NCBI GenBank assembly: GCA_963761975.1
Contig: CAVXIR010000002.1
Span: 2,046,001-2,110,000, forward strand
DNA from: JAMQPK01 sp963761975
GTDB lineage: Bacteria; Acidobacteriota; Vicinamibacteria; Vicinamibacterales; JAMQPK01
Reading direction: 5' to 3'
DNA: 64,000 nucleotides
The notes under the pieces were generated by a model, which ran no database searches, was not told the origin of the DNA, and saw only the letters and a list, made by a program, of their open reading frames with translations. Of this stretch, positions 53,697-62,419 are shown piece after piece (position 1 is the first letter of the stretch; each line of letters starts with the position of its first letter). The position numbers and the translations under genes are program-made.

Positions 53697-54128
53697 ATGA
53701 AACCTCGACGAACGATCGGTGTGCTTTTTATTTGTCTGGGGATGGCAATCGGCCTGGGGGCCTATCACGTCCGAGCGCAGCAGCCGGCCGCGTCGGCACG
53801 ACCGGCATCGGAGACCGTGGCAAAGGTGAGCCTGGCAGAGGTAGGCCTGCCCGACGGCGCCGCGTCTGTCACGCGCTTCGTATACGGCCCCGGCAAAGTC
53901 ATGGCGCCCCACACCCACACTGGTCGGACTTCGATTATCACCATCGTGCAGGGTCAACTCACCGAGCATCGCGGCAGCGTGGTCAACGTCTATAAGGCCG
54001 GCGATGTCATCACGGTGGCTGAAGGCGCGACCCATGCGAACGAGAACGCCGGCCCGGGAGATCTGATCTACGTCGAAGTGAACATCACCGGTACCAAGCC
54101 GCGGCCGGCGCCTGCTCCGGCAAAGTGA
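53697..54128 (+). CDS. Secreted cupin-domain protein
   Basis: The 143-aa protein has a signal sequence (MKPRRTIGVLFICLGMAIGL) and one cupin: YGPGKVMAPHTHTGRTSIIT, then TEHRGSVVNVYKAGDVITVA and EGATHANENAGPGDLIYVEV. His residues in PHTHT and THANE are the likely metal ligands. CGGAGG lies upstream. No substrate is assigned. Confidence 0.82.
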   Translation: MKPRRTIGVLFICLGMAIGLGAYHVRAQQPAASARPASETVAKVSLAEVGLPDGAASVTRFVYGPGKVMAPHTHTGRTSIITIVQGQLTEHRGSVVNVYKAGDVITVAEGATHANENAGPGDLIYVEVNITGTKPRPAPAPAK

Positions 54129-54177
54129 CCGAGGGAGAACGAAGAAGACATAGCTTGTGGTGAAGAAAGAATCCTCT

Positions 54178-54966
54178 TCAGACGAATCTGACGCTTCGAA
54201 CGCCGCCAGCGGTGACGAAGATGCTCAGGGTGCCCGAGAGCTCGTCGAGCGAGTCCACGAAAAAACCGGCGCCGCTGCGAGAATAGCGGCGCGCCGTCCC
54301 GATCATCTCGGTGCCGTTCGGCAGAGGGACCGCAACCTTTCGTCCATCCGCGAGCACCACGTCGGGCCCGGCGGCCTCGACATCGTCGACGTCCCTAAGC
54401 TGGGCGTCATTCCCGAAAAACAGCGCATCCAAGTGCATCATCGACACAAACTCCGACCCTTCGGCGGTTGGCGTCGGCGAAATGTGCAAGTACGGATTCA
54501 TCGGGCTGAAGTCGTTGGTGTAGCCGCGGATGAGACGTCCGTCCCGGTACTTGCCGACGACTTGCTGCCATGCGTGGTTGTTTCCGCTCTCAGTTTGTGC
54601 TGTGCGTGCTGCGGGCAGTGTTTCGCCCGCGAAGTCGGCAACCGGAAATGGACGCCTGAATGCGCAGGCCGCCTCCGATCGTGCCGTGCTTTCGCCCTCC
54701 TGAAGGCTATGGCACCTCATGATTTGCGCCGTGCGCAGCACGGTTTTCGACGAGCCTGAGAACTCCAGCACCACGGTCGAGCCTTCAGCGAGCTCGCCCG
54801 GGATGTCGAATCGCACACCGCCAACCGAGAGGTCGATGATCGAAACTTCAGGGCCCCATTTCACGCGTGCCGTCCGAAGTCCCGGCAGTTCGCTGGAAGG
54901 GAAACGACGGTATGCGCGCAGAATTGGCGCCGGTGTCTCAGCCGTGGCTTCGTGTTGACGCGGCAT
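54178..54966 (-). CDS. PilZ-domain protein with a second DUF6982-like domain
   Basis: The 262-aa protein has an N-terminal PilZ domain: RAYRRFPSSELPGLRTARVK, then VSIIDLSVGGVRFDIPGELA and STVVLEFS. The DLSxGGVxFD motif is the c-di-GMP-binding type core, though the first RxxxR motif is only partly recognisable. The C-terminal half (QQVVGKYRDGRLIRGYTNDF, SPMNPYLHISPTPTA, then YSRSGAGFFVDSLDELSG) is typical of DUF6982-like domains that accompany PilZ. It probably couples second-messenger binding to a surface process. Confidence 0.8.
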   Translation of the reverse strand: MPRQHEATAETPAPILRAYRRFPSSELPGLRTARVKWGPEVSIIDLSVGGVRFDIPGELAEGSTVVLEFSGSSKTVLRTAQIMRCHSLQEGESTARSEAACAFRRPFPVADFAGETLPAARTAQTESGNNHAWQQVVGKYRDGRLIRGYTNDFSPMNPYLHISPTPTAEGSEFVSMMHLDALFFGNDAQLRDVDDVEAAGPDVVLADGRKVAVPLPNGTEMIGTARRYSRSGAGFFVDSLDELSGTLSIFVTAGGVRSVRFV

Positions 54967-55090
54967 TGCGATACCTCACACCAGTGTCATCGGCACGATG
55001 CGCTCGGTACTTCATGGGCGACGTGCAGGGCTCGTGCCGGTGAGACGAGGTGCGCAATTCCGACGAGGGCGTTCAGGTTTAAAGCTGCCA

Positions 55091-55810
55091 TCAATCGGCG
55101 CAAATATCTGCCACCACGGGAAAGTGATCCGACGCTTGTCGGGCGGTCGAGCTCGCATGGATCGAGACTCGTCGAAGCGCGCATTTGGGCTGAACCCAGA
55201 TGCGATCCAACGCAACGACCGGCCATGACACTGGAAACGTTGCGGGCCGCGGCCCTCGCCCCAGACGGCGATCGAGCATGTGCGCGGCCGACCGACCAGG
55301 CAGCCAGTCATTGAAGTCGCCAAGCACCACGACGAAGGTATTTCGGACCGAATCGAGATAGTCCAGGATCTGCCGCACCTGAAATCGGCGTTCGTAAATA
55401 CGAAGGCCAAGGTGTGTCGCGAGCACGTGCAAGAGCACGCCGCCGACATCAATCGTCGCCGCCAGCGCCCCGCGCGGTTCCCGGCGCTCCATCGACAAAT
55501 CGATGCGGTGAACCTCCACGATGGGATGGCGTGTGAGCAGTGCGTTGCCGAAGCATTCCGTGACGGTGTGTGGCGTCCTTTGTCGTGTCGGCCCCAGCGC
55601 GCACTCATAGCGATCGAGCGTCGTCAGGACTACGGGTGTGCGCGTCTCCAGCGCAACGCTGGCTGGATATGTGAATTCCTGCAGCGCGACGACGTCCGCG
55701 TTCAGTTCTTCGATCACGGCTGCTACGCGGTCTGGATCGTGACGTCCGTCCCTCCCGACACACGCGTGCACATTGTAAGTCGCGACCCGGAGCGGCGGTA
55801 TAGGCTCCAC
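55091..55810 (-). CDS. Endonuclease/exonuclease/phosphatase (EEP) family hydrolase
   Basis: The 239-aa protein contains the EEP metal-dependent phosphodiesterase motifs: RVATYNVHACVGRDGRHDPD, VVALQEFTY with the conserved Glu, GDFNDW, and ASDHFPVVADI. The GTG start shares one base with the stop of the phospholipase D gene upstream, showing coupled translation. With PLD and VTT partners it likely acts in phospholipid or phosphodiester remodelling. No signal peptide is seen. Confidence 0.88.
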   Translation of the reverse strand: MEPIPPLRVATYNVHACVGRDGRHDPDRVAAVIEELNADVVALQEFTYPASVALETRTPVVLTTLDRYECALGPTRQRTPHTVTECFGNALLTRHPIVEVHRIDLSMERREPRGALAATIDVGGVLLHVLATHLGLRIYERRFQVRQILDYLDSVRNTFVVVLGDFNDWLPGRSAAHMLDRRLGRGPRPATFPVSWPVVALDRIWVQPKCALRRVSIHASSTARQASDHFPVVADICAD

Positions 55811-57972
55811 TAACCGAACTCCGCTCGGCCGCGATGACCCGACACGGCTGACCCAAACTGACGAATCAGGAGAAACGCTCGCAGCCCGTATGCCAACGCG
55901 AGCAGGAGCAGCGTTGCGCCGAGAGTGGCCAGTCCGTTCGACACAGTGGGATTCAGAAGCGTGTGGCGAAGCACGCCGCCCAGTCCACTCAGTGCCGCAA
56001 TCGCTGGCGCCTGGCCGATTAGTGTGCCGGCCAAATAGCTCGCGAACGGAATTCGTCCCGCACCGCAGAGGAGATGAATTGACGCAGCGCCTGCCACGCC
56101 GGAGAGATGCAACGCGACCACACCGCCAACACCTCGCGCCCCCAGTTGCCGGACCGACCTGTACGATCGCTGGCTCATCCAGCGCGCGACGCCTGTCGCG
56201 CCAATCGCCTGGCCAGCAACGTAGCCAATGACGGCCGCGGCGAGCGACCCGATGAGCGCGACGAATCCACCGCGAAGTGCGCCGAGGTACACACCCGCGA
56301 GAATCGCCATCAGTTCAAGCGGAATCAGAAGAAGACCGCCCAACACGAAGGCGCCTATCCCGATCCATAGCGATGAGGGCGCTTTCAGAATCGAGTCGAG
56401 GGTGTGGGAAAACGTCCACGCAATGGCGGCCATGGCAAGAACGGCGGACGACAGAATCAAGGCGGACAGGGGTCTGCGCGCGCTGGTCGCGTCAACCGCC
56501 GGAACCAGGGATTCGACCGAAGAGCCAAACGCAATCGGCTCGTCCGGATCGGCGGCAGCTTGAAGCACCGTCGACGGCGGTGTGGCCTCTTCCGACAATT
56601 CGATCCGGACGAGTGTGTGCTCGGCGCTTTCTCGCGTGTCAATGAGCGCTCCGATCGAGCCGGTGCGCTGGATCACGCGTGCGACGTCATCCACTGACAT
56701 GCCCAGATGTTCTGCGAGCAACCGGTGGCATATGTGGCGAATCCCCGTGCGAACGACCGAGTCGCCGCCGGCGTCCACGGCCAGATCGCATTCTGTGTCC
56801 ATTCCCATTGACCGATGCGAATAGTTGGCCGACCCAATACGCGCCAGCACGTCGTCGACGATCATCACTTTTGAATGGACGAATGTCGGCACATCGCGCG
56901 AGCGCGAGGCTGACGGATACACGAGCCGCAGACGCTTATGCTCGTCTGCGGCGATCAGCCGCCGGAATACGCCCTCGCGAAACCCGCCCATCGTCGTCTT
57001 TTCAAGCCAGCCGTGGCATTCCTTTGGCGAGATGACCACAACTTCTGGGCCCTGCGGCTCTCGGAGCCGCGCCGCCAACGCATCGGCCAGCTTGTTGTTC
57101 GTGAAGTACTGGCTTTCGATGTAGATCGTCTGCCTCGCCATGGCAATGGAATCCACGAACAGTGCCTCGCACTCGCGGATGGCCGGACGCGATTCGGATC
57201 CAGGCATTGTGCGAGCGATAGCGACGTCGACGTCCGTGAGATCTGGCGTGATGTCCGATGGCCAGAGGTCCTCGGCGGAGCTGGCGAGGGGCGGCATCCG
57301 GTCCGCTCCCAGCGCACGCCAGCGATCGCGGGCCAGCACACCGAGGCTGGTCGCTGCAGGTCCCGTCACCATAGCCTGCACTTCGTGATACGGCCCGTAT
57401 GCCTCGCCGAGCGACGTCGTCCTCGCTGGCTCTTCCGGACGATGAGCGCTCGTGTCCCAGCGATGGCCCGTTAAATCGATGCCGCCGCAGAACGCCAGCT
57501 GATCGTCGACCACGACAATCTTTTGATGGTGGCAGCCGCCCACTGGATGGTGATCGTCAAAGCCGAATCGAACACCTCTGGGCATCCGCCATCCAAGACG
57601 CCATCGTGTAAACGGATCGCGCTCGAGCGTGTAGAGTGCGCCGTAGTCCCACGTCAGGATGAAGCAGCGAAGTTGGGGGCTCCGTCGTGCCACATGGGCG
57701 AGGAGCTTATCGAGGCGCGTCGGCGCGTCCCGCACCGTGGCGTCCGGGTACAGATCGGTGTGAGCGGTAATGTCCCAGCCTAGACTGAACACGGTCTTAC
57801 GTGCGCTAAGCAGCGCCTGCCGTACCAGGCGGAAGTAGTCGGCAGCATCCTGAATGCAATAAAAACGGGACGCGCGCTCGACCCGCCAGCAGTTTCGTCC
57901 GGGCTGGATAATCCTTTCCGCTGGCGGGGGTGTGCCGCGGTCACGTTCGAGAGGTGAAGTCGCGCCGATCAC
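55810..57972 (-). CDS. Phospholipase D / VTT-domain fusion
   Basis: The 720-aa protein has two PLD HKD motifs: HHQKIVVVDDQLAFCGGIDL and FVHSKVMIVDDVLARIGSAN. The N-terminal half thus forms a complete PLD/cardiolipin-synthase-type active site. The C-terminal third holds a VTT (TVP38/DedA-like) membrane domain: GIGAFVLGGLLLIPLELMAI, GGFVALIGSLAAAVIGYVAG, ASYLAGTLIGQAPAIAAL. It starts at the GTG overlapping the stop of the upstream VTT gene (GTGA). Phosphatidyl transfer or lipid hydrolysis coupled to lipid flipping is plausible; the substrate is not proven. Confidence 0.9.
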   Translation of the reverse strand: MIGATSPLERDRGTPPPAERIIQPGRNCWRVERASRFYCIQDAADYFRLVRQALLSARKTVFSLGWDITAHTDLYPDATVRDAPTRLDKLLAHVARRSPQLRCFILTWDYGALYTLERDPFTRWRLGWRMPRGVRFGFDDHHPVGGCHHQKIVVVDDQLAFCGGIDLTGHRWDTSAHRPEEPARTTSLGEAYGPYHEVQAMVTGPAATSLGVLARDRWRALGADRMPPLASSAEDLWPSDITPDLTDVDVAIARTMPGSESRPAIRECEALFVDSIAMARQTIYIESQYFTNNKLADALAARLREPQGPEVVVISPKECHGWLEKTTMGGFREGVFRRLIAADEHKRLRLVYPSASRSRDVPTFVHSKVMIVDDVLARIGSANYSHRSMGMDTECDLAVDAGGDSVVRTGIRHICHRLLAEHLGMSVDDVARVIQRTGSIGALIDTRESAEHTLVRIELSEEATPPSTVLQAAADPDEPIAFGSSVESLVPAVDATSARRPLSALILSSAVLAMAAIAWTFSHTLDSILKAPSSLWIGIGAFVLGGLLLIPLELMAILAGVYLGALRGGFVALIGSLAAAVIGYVAGQAIGATGVARWMSQRSYRSVRQLGARGVGGVVALHLSGVAGAASIHLLCGAGRIPFASYLAGTLIGQAPAIAALSGLGGVLRHTLLNPTVSNGLATLGATLLLLALAYGLRAFLLIRQFGSAVSGHRGRAEFG

Positions 57973-58652
57973 TCGGCCGCCCTCAATCGTCGGAATGTGC
58001 GGTTGATCAGCAACGCGAGCGTCAGCGGCACAACAACGAAGAGCGCCGCGCCGATCCATGTTCCAGGCGACGGATCGTGCAAGGCTTTGGTCAACTGATA
58101 GCCGAACCCGGCCAGCGCGACGACGAAGGCACCCATGCCGAGCACCGTGCCGACGATGAAGTCGCTGAAGCGGACCGTTGATGCCCCGATGATGATGTTC
58201 GCAAGCGTGAAGGGCGCTGGCACCTTGCGAACGAGAAAGACGGCAAGTGTGCCGTTGCGTTTTAGCAATTGGGTGATCCGCGTCGTTCGTTCACCGCCCA
58301 GTTGTCTCACACGCTGCAGGCCCATCCAGCGGCCGATCGCGAAGCCGGCTGACGCACTTGCCAGACATCCCGCCATCGAATACACCGGTCCCAGTAGCGG
58401 GCCAAAAGCGATACCGGTAGCCGTGATTAACAAGATGACAGGGACCATTGCCACTCCGAGCACTACGAAGGTGAGCACCACGACAGGCAACGCGTACCAG
58501 GCATGGCGATGTGGCGCAAGCCAGGCGGCTAACTCCTCAAAGGTGACCGCAGAGCTCGAAGCCCACCTCCAGGCGGCCAGCGCCCATGCGAAAATGACAA
58601 GGACCGCCGCGAGGCGGAGCCACGAGGGCTGACTTAAATTCGTACGCCCCAC
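57969..58652 (-). CDS. TVP38/VTT-family membrane protein
   Basis: The 227-aa protein has about five to six membrane helices and the SNARE-associated/VTT core: LTFVVLGVAMVPVILLITAT, AFGPLLGPVYSMAGCLASAS, then GTLAVFLVRKVPAPFTLANI, IIGASTVRFSDFIVGTVLGM. The family includes proteins that flip or scramble lipids such as undecaprenyl phosphate. It begins with GTG at 58652 and is the first of three overlapping genes: VTT, PLD-VTT, EEP. Divergent from DUF2207. Confidence 0.88.
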   Translation of the reverse strand: MGRTNLSQPSWLRLAAVLVIFAWALAAWRWASSSAVTFEELAAWLAPHRHAWYALPVVVLTFVVLGVAMVPVILLITATGIAFGPLLGPVYSMAGCLASASAGFAIGRWMGLQRVRQLGGERTTRITQLLKRNGTLAVFLVRKVPAPFTLANIIIGASTVRFSDFIVGTVLGMGAFVVALAGFGYQLTKALHDPSPGTWIGAALFVVVPLTLALLINRTFRRLRAAE

Positions 58653-58726
58653 TTGCCGCCTCGAACTGCAATGCGTGTGCCGTCGAAACCCAATGGAACT
58701 TCACGCCCGGTTCTTTACAGCGGACG

Positions 58727-60565
58727 GTGCGCGCGTTAGCATCGCCATCTGGCCACGTGATATCCCGTCTCTGCCCCATCCTCGTTTTCGGCATCCTGAC
58801 ACTCACCCTCTCGCCGCTCGCGGCCGATGAGGGCTGGAACATCGATCGCATGCGGGTGCGGATCGACGTCGGGCGCGACGGTGTGCTGCACTTCGTCGAA
58901 CACATCGACGTCGATTTCAGACGTCTCGAGCGTCACGGCATCTTTCGCGATATCCGCCATCGACTGGCGTACGACGCGTCGAACATTCGCGAGTACGGCA
59001 TCAAGCTGGAACGCGTCACGACAGCCGATGGCGCCCCGCTGTCGGTCGAAACCATCCGGGAGGGGTCGCTCTTGCGCTTCAAGATCGGAGACCCCGACCG
59101 GACGATCACCGGTCGCGCGTCATACCAGATCAGCTACACCATCGCGAACGCGCTCAATAGCTTTTCCGACCACGACGAACTCTATTGGAACGTCACCGGC
59201 AGCTGGCCGGTGCCGATTACCGCAACCTCCGTCGCGGTGCGCCTTCCCGAACCAGGCGTGGAGCGGGTGGCTTGTTTCCAGGGGCCGGCCGGCTCTACGG
59301 AATCGTGCAGCGCGCGGTTCGACAAAGGGGAGGCGGAATTTTCGACGACGCGGCAGCTCGGCGAAGACGAGCAGATGACCGTTGTCGTCGGCGTCCGGAA
59401 GGGGATCGTGCCCGAGCCGCGACCGGCGCTGCTGCCCAATCCTCTATTCGGCAGCCCCTTGTTCGATCGCTCGCCCGCACTGATAGCGTCGTTCGCGGTG
59501 ATGCTTGTCGGCGTGCTCGCCGGGTTTGGAACGTTGTGGTGGCGCGAGGGCCGCGACCGCCGATATGTGTCGCAGTACTACCTCACGACATCGCCCGAGG
59601 AAGAGATCGTACCGCTGCTCGGATCGGAGACCTCAGGCGTGGAATTCGAGCCGCCTGAGGCGCTTCGTCCCGCTCAGGTCGGGCTGCTGCTGGACGAGCG
59701 CGCGGATGTGCGCGATTTGACCGCGACCATCATCGACCTGGCGGTGCGAGGGTACCTGCGAATCACGGAGCTTCCAAAGGAAGGCTGGTTCGGATCGCGC
59801 GACTGGCGGCTCGATCAACTGAAAGCGGCAGATGACACGTTGCTCGCGTTCGAGAAGAAGGTGATTGCCGGTCTGTTTGCCGGCGCGCCGTCGACGGACG
59901 ATAGCTCCGTCATCGCGTCACAGAAGCTTTCGACGCTCAAGAAGAAGTTCTACACGCACCTCGAGGGCATAAAGAAAGCCCTCTACGCCGATGCCCTCCA
60001 GCGCCGCTGGTTCGTTCGAAACCCCGACACGGTCCGGAAGGTGTACCTCGTTGCCGGGGTGGTCATCACGTTCGGCAGCTTCTGGCTGGCGACGCTCTTC
60101 GGGCAGGTCTGGGGTGCTGGTCTGCTGGGATTGCCAATCGCCCTTGCGGGCGTTCTCATGATCATGTTTTCTGGTGCGATGCCCAGACGGACGGCATTGG
60201 GGCGTGAGATGATGCGCAGAAGCCTCGGTTTCGCGAAGTACATCAAGACCGCCGAGACGCGACAGCAGGAGTTCGCAGAACGCGCCAACATCTTCGCTGA
60301 ATACCTTCCCTTCGCGATCGTTTTCAAGTGCGTCGATCGATGGGCGCGCGCGTTCCGCGACATTGCGAACCAGCCATCGGCAGCTGGTTGGTACGTCGGC
60401 CGCAGTTCCTCCTTCAACCCGTCGACGCTTTCTTCCGATCTCAACTCGTTTTCATCAACCGTTTCGAGTGCGCTCACCAGCACCCCTGGCGGTTCGGGCC
60501 GCAGCGGTTTCGGTGGCGGGTCATCCGGTGGCGGTGGCGGCGGCGGCGGAGGCGGAAGCTGGTAA
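58727..60565 (+). CDS. DUF2207 membrane protein
   Basis: The 612-aa protein has a signal (VISRLCPILVFGILTLTLSP), a DUF2207 extracytoplasmic domain (VLHFVEHIDVDFRRLERHGI, then FRDIRHR, DHDELYWNVTGSWPVPITAT), a membrane helix (SFAVMLVGVLAGFGTLWW), a cytoplasmic domain, further helices, and a glycine-serine tail (SSGGGGGGGGGGSW). DUF2207 proteins pair with LemA and may act at the envelope. GTG starts exist at 58727 and 58757; I keep the first. The poly-Gly tail overlaps the LemA start. Confidence 0.85.
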   Translation: MRALASPSGHVISRLCPILVFGILTLTLSPLAADEGWNIDRMRVRIDVGRDGVLHFVEHIDVDFRRLERHGIFRDIRHRLAYDASNIREYGIKLERVTTADGAPLSVETIREGSLLRFKIGDPDRTITGRASYQISYTIANALNSFSDHDELYWNVTGSWPVPITATSVAVRLPEPGVERVACFQGPAGSTESCSARFDKGEAEFSTTRQLGEDEQMTVVVGVRKGIVPEPRPALLPNPLFGSPLFDRSPALIASFAVMLVGVLAGFGTLWWREGRDRRYVSQYYLTTSPEEEIVPLLGSETSGVEFEPPEALRPAQVGLLLDERADVRDLTATIIDLAVRGYLRITELPKEGWFGSRDWRLDQLKAADDTLLAFEKKVIAGLFAGAPSTDDSSVIASQKLSTLKKKFYTHLEGIKKALYADALQRRWFVRNPDTVRKVYLVAGVVITFGSFWLATLFGQVWGAGLLGLPIALAGVLMIMFSGAMPRRTALGREMMRRSLGFAKYIKTAETRQQEFAERANIFAEYLPFAIVFKCVDRWARAFRDIANQPSAAGWYVGRSSSFNPSTLSSDLNSFSSTVSSALTSTPGGSGRSGFGGGSSGGGGGGGGGGSW

Positions 60566-61113
60566 CGGCCCTCGTCTTTGCGGCCGCGGCGATCGCCGTT
60601 GTCATCGTCATTTACAACGGCCTTGTGAGGGCCCGTCTCAGAGTTCGGGAGGCGTGGAGCTCTGTCGACGTGCAGCTGCAGCGCCGGGCGTCCCTGATTC
60701 CCAATCTTGTCGAGACCGTGAAGGCCTATGCGGCGTACGAACGCGACACGATCACGCGCGTCGTCGAATCGCGCGCGGCCTTGACGCGGGCAGCTGGCCC
60801 GAGGACGGCGGCGGCAGCGAATGCCGAATTAACCGCCGCGCTCGGCACGCTGTTCGCGCTGTCCGAAGCGTACCCGGACTTGAAAGCAAATCAGAGCTAC
60901 CTGCAACTCCAGCACGAACTCCGCGATACCGAGAACAAGATTGCCTTCGCTCGCAATTATTACAACGGAGCGGTCGAGGGGTACAACACCAAGGTTCAAA
61001 GTCTTCCAGGAATGCTGGTCGCGCGACCGTTTGGATTCGGTGCAGCCGAGTTCTTTTCGGCGGACGACAATGCCAAACATGCGATCGAGGTCGATTTGAG
61101 GTCGTCACGCTGA
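60559..61113 (+). CDS. lemA: LemA family protein, apparent CTG start
   Basis: The protein of about 184 aa has one N-terminal membrane helix (LVTALVFAAAAIAVVIVIYN), then the LemA helical domain: AWSSVDVQLQRRASLIPNLV, ETVKAYAAYERDTITRV, YLQLQHELRDTENKIAFARN, YYNGAVEGYNTKVQSLPGML and AEFFSADDNAK. The frame contains no ATG, GTG or TTG before the membrane helix. A CTG at 60559 lies about 6 nt after GGAGG, which is part of the poly-Gly tail of the DUF2207 gene. If that is the start, the two genes overlap by 7 nt. A GTG after the helix would lose the membrane anchor. Confidence 0.85.
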   Translation: MVTALVFAAAAIAVVIVIYNGLVRARLRVREAWSSVDVQLQRRASLIPNLVETVKAYAAYERDTITRVVESRAALTRAAGPRTAAAANAELTAALGTLFALSEAYPDLKANQSYLQLQHELRDTENKIAFARNYYNGAVEGYNTKVQSLPGMLVARPFGFGAAEFFSADDNAKHAIEVDLRSSR

Positions 61114-61153
61114 CGCGAGGGACGAAACGGAAGTGTAAAGACGTGCGGCTGCG

Positions 61154-62419
61154 TTACTGTTGCGCACCGCGCTTTTTCAACGCTGCCTCGATCCGCGGGT
61201 TGCGGGACACTTCGCCAAGGGGAGTCCGCCCGCCTTTGTTCCTGGCCTGCACGTCGGCGCCGTGTTTCAGCAGCACGTCGACGGTATCGGCCTGATCTTG
61301 ACTGACGGCGAAATGCAGCGGCGTCCAGCCCCAATCGTTCCGGGCATTGATGTCGGCACCGCGCGTGACGAGCAGGGCTGTGAGATCGGTGTGCCCAAAG
61401 AGCGCCACCGTGTGCAGCGGCCGGTTGCCGTCCTGCCCTCGCACTTCGATGTCGGCGCCAGAGCCCAGCAGCATCTCCACGACGCGTCGCCGATCCGTGT
61501 TCCTGATCCTCGCCCAATCATCGCCGCCTGCCTCTGGATACTGATTGATGGCGAATTGCAACGGCGTCTGGCCGTTCTTGTGGCGCTCATTCACGTCGGC
61601 ACCCTTGCTGAGCAACAAGCGCACGATTTCTGCATCGCCGTCCCGAGCGGCCAATGCGAGCGCCGACATCCCATCTCCCTCCCCGCTGACAGGGACGCCT
61701 TTTGGCGTCAGCAGTTCGATCACCCGAAGATTTCCGTTCTGGACTGCATACTCGAGCGGCGACGATTCCTGCTCGTCGCGGGCCAGAGGGTCGGCGCCGT
61801 GCTCAAGCAACACGCGGACGATGTTCTCGCGACCTTCGCTCGCCGCACGATGGAGAGGTGTCCATCCGCCGCCCTCACGGGCGTTCACATCGGCTCGCGC
61901 CGCAAGCAGCCGCTTGACGACTGGAAAACGGCCGTACGCCGCGGCCAGGTGTAGAGGCGTCAGTCCGCCGTTCTTGCGCGCATCCACCGAGGCCTTGGCC
62001 GCCAGCAGCAGGGCGACCGCTTCGTCATGTCCATACTGTGCGGCGAGATGGAGGGGTGAGGCTGCCAGTCCATCACGCGCGTCCACATCTGCTCCGTTGG
62101 TGAGGAGCAGTTTGACGAATTCGCTGTGCCCTTGACGCGCCGCGACGTGCAGCACCGAGGTGGTGCCCGCTCCCATCTGCCACGCGATGAGCCAGCTCGC
62201 GAGATTGTGCGGGGGCCGGCACTCCCGTGCGTTTACCAAGGCGCTGTTCTGCGCGATCAGGCCGCGCATTCTCTCGGTGTCGCCGCGCCACGCCGCTTCG
62301 AACGCCGCCAATCGGACGGGATCCGCGTTCTGACACCGCTCGCCACAGCCAGGCAGCACGGATCCGTTGGCGAGCAGCACAGTCATCGCGATCGTGGCGC
62401 GCCACTTACCGTTTCGCAT
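61154..62419 (-). CDS. Secreted ankyrin-repeat lipoprotein-like protein
   Basis: The 421-aa protein begins MRNGKWRATIAMTVLLANGS then VLPGC, a possible lipobox. It carries about ten ankyrin repeats (TTSVLHVAARQGHSEFVKLL, AASPLHLAAQYGHDEAVALL, GGLTPLHLAAAYGRFPVVKR, GGWTPLHRAASEGRENIVRV and so on, to GWTPLHFAVSQDQADTVDVL). It should be an export or surface scaffold of protein contacts. Its start overlaps the corrected end of the upstream ankyrin gene by 14 nt. Both belong to one operon. Confidence 0.85.
   Translation of the reverse strand: MRNGKWRATIAMTVLLANGSVLPGCGERCQNADPVRLAAFEAAWRGDTERMRGLIAQNSALVNARECRPPHNLASWLIAWQMGAGTTSVLHVAARQGHSEFVKLLLTNGADVDARDGLAASPLHLAAQYGHDEAVALLLAAKASVDARKNGGLTPLHLAAAYGRFPVVKRLLAARADVNAREGGGWTPLHRAASEGRENIVRVLLEHGADPLARDEQESSPLEYAVQNGNLRVIELLTPKGVPVSGEGDGMSALALAARDGDAEIVRLLLSKGADVNERHKNGQTPLQFAINQYPEAGGDDWARIRNTDRRRVVEMLLGSGADIEVRGQDGNRPLHTVALFGHTDLTALLVTRGADINARNDWGWTPLHFAVSQDQADTVDVLLKHGADVQARNKGGRTPLGEVSRNPRIEAALKKRGAQQ

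Noticed and set aside
60363..61295. A 310-codon plus-strand frame overlapping DUF2207 and LemA
   Set aside because: Arg-rich, no recognisable domains, and out of frame with two clear genes.
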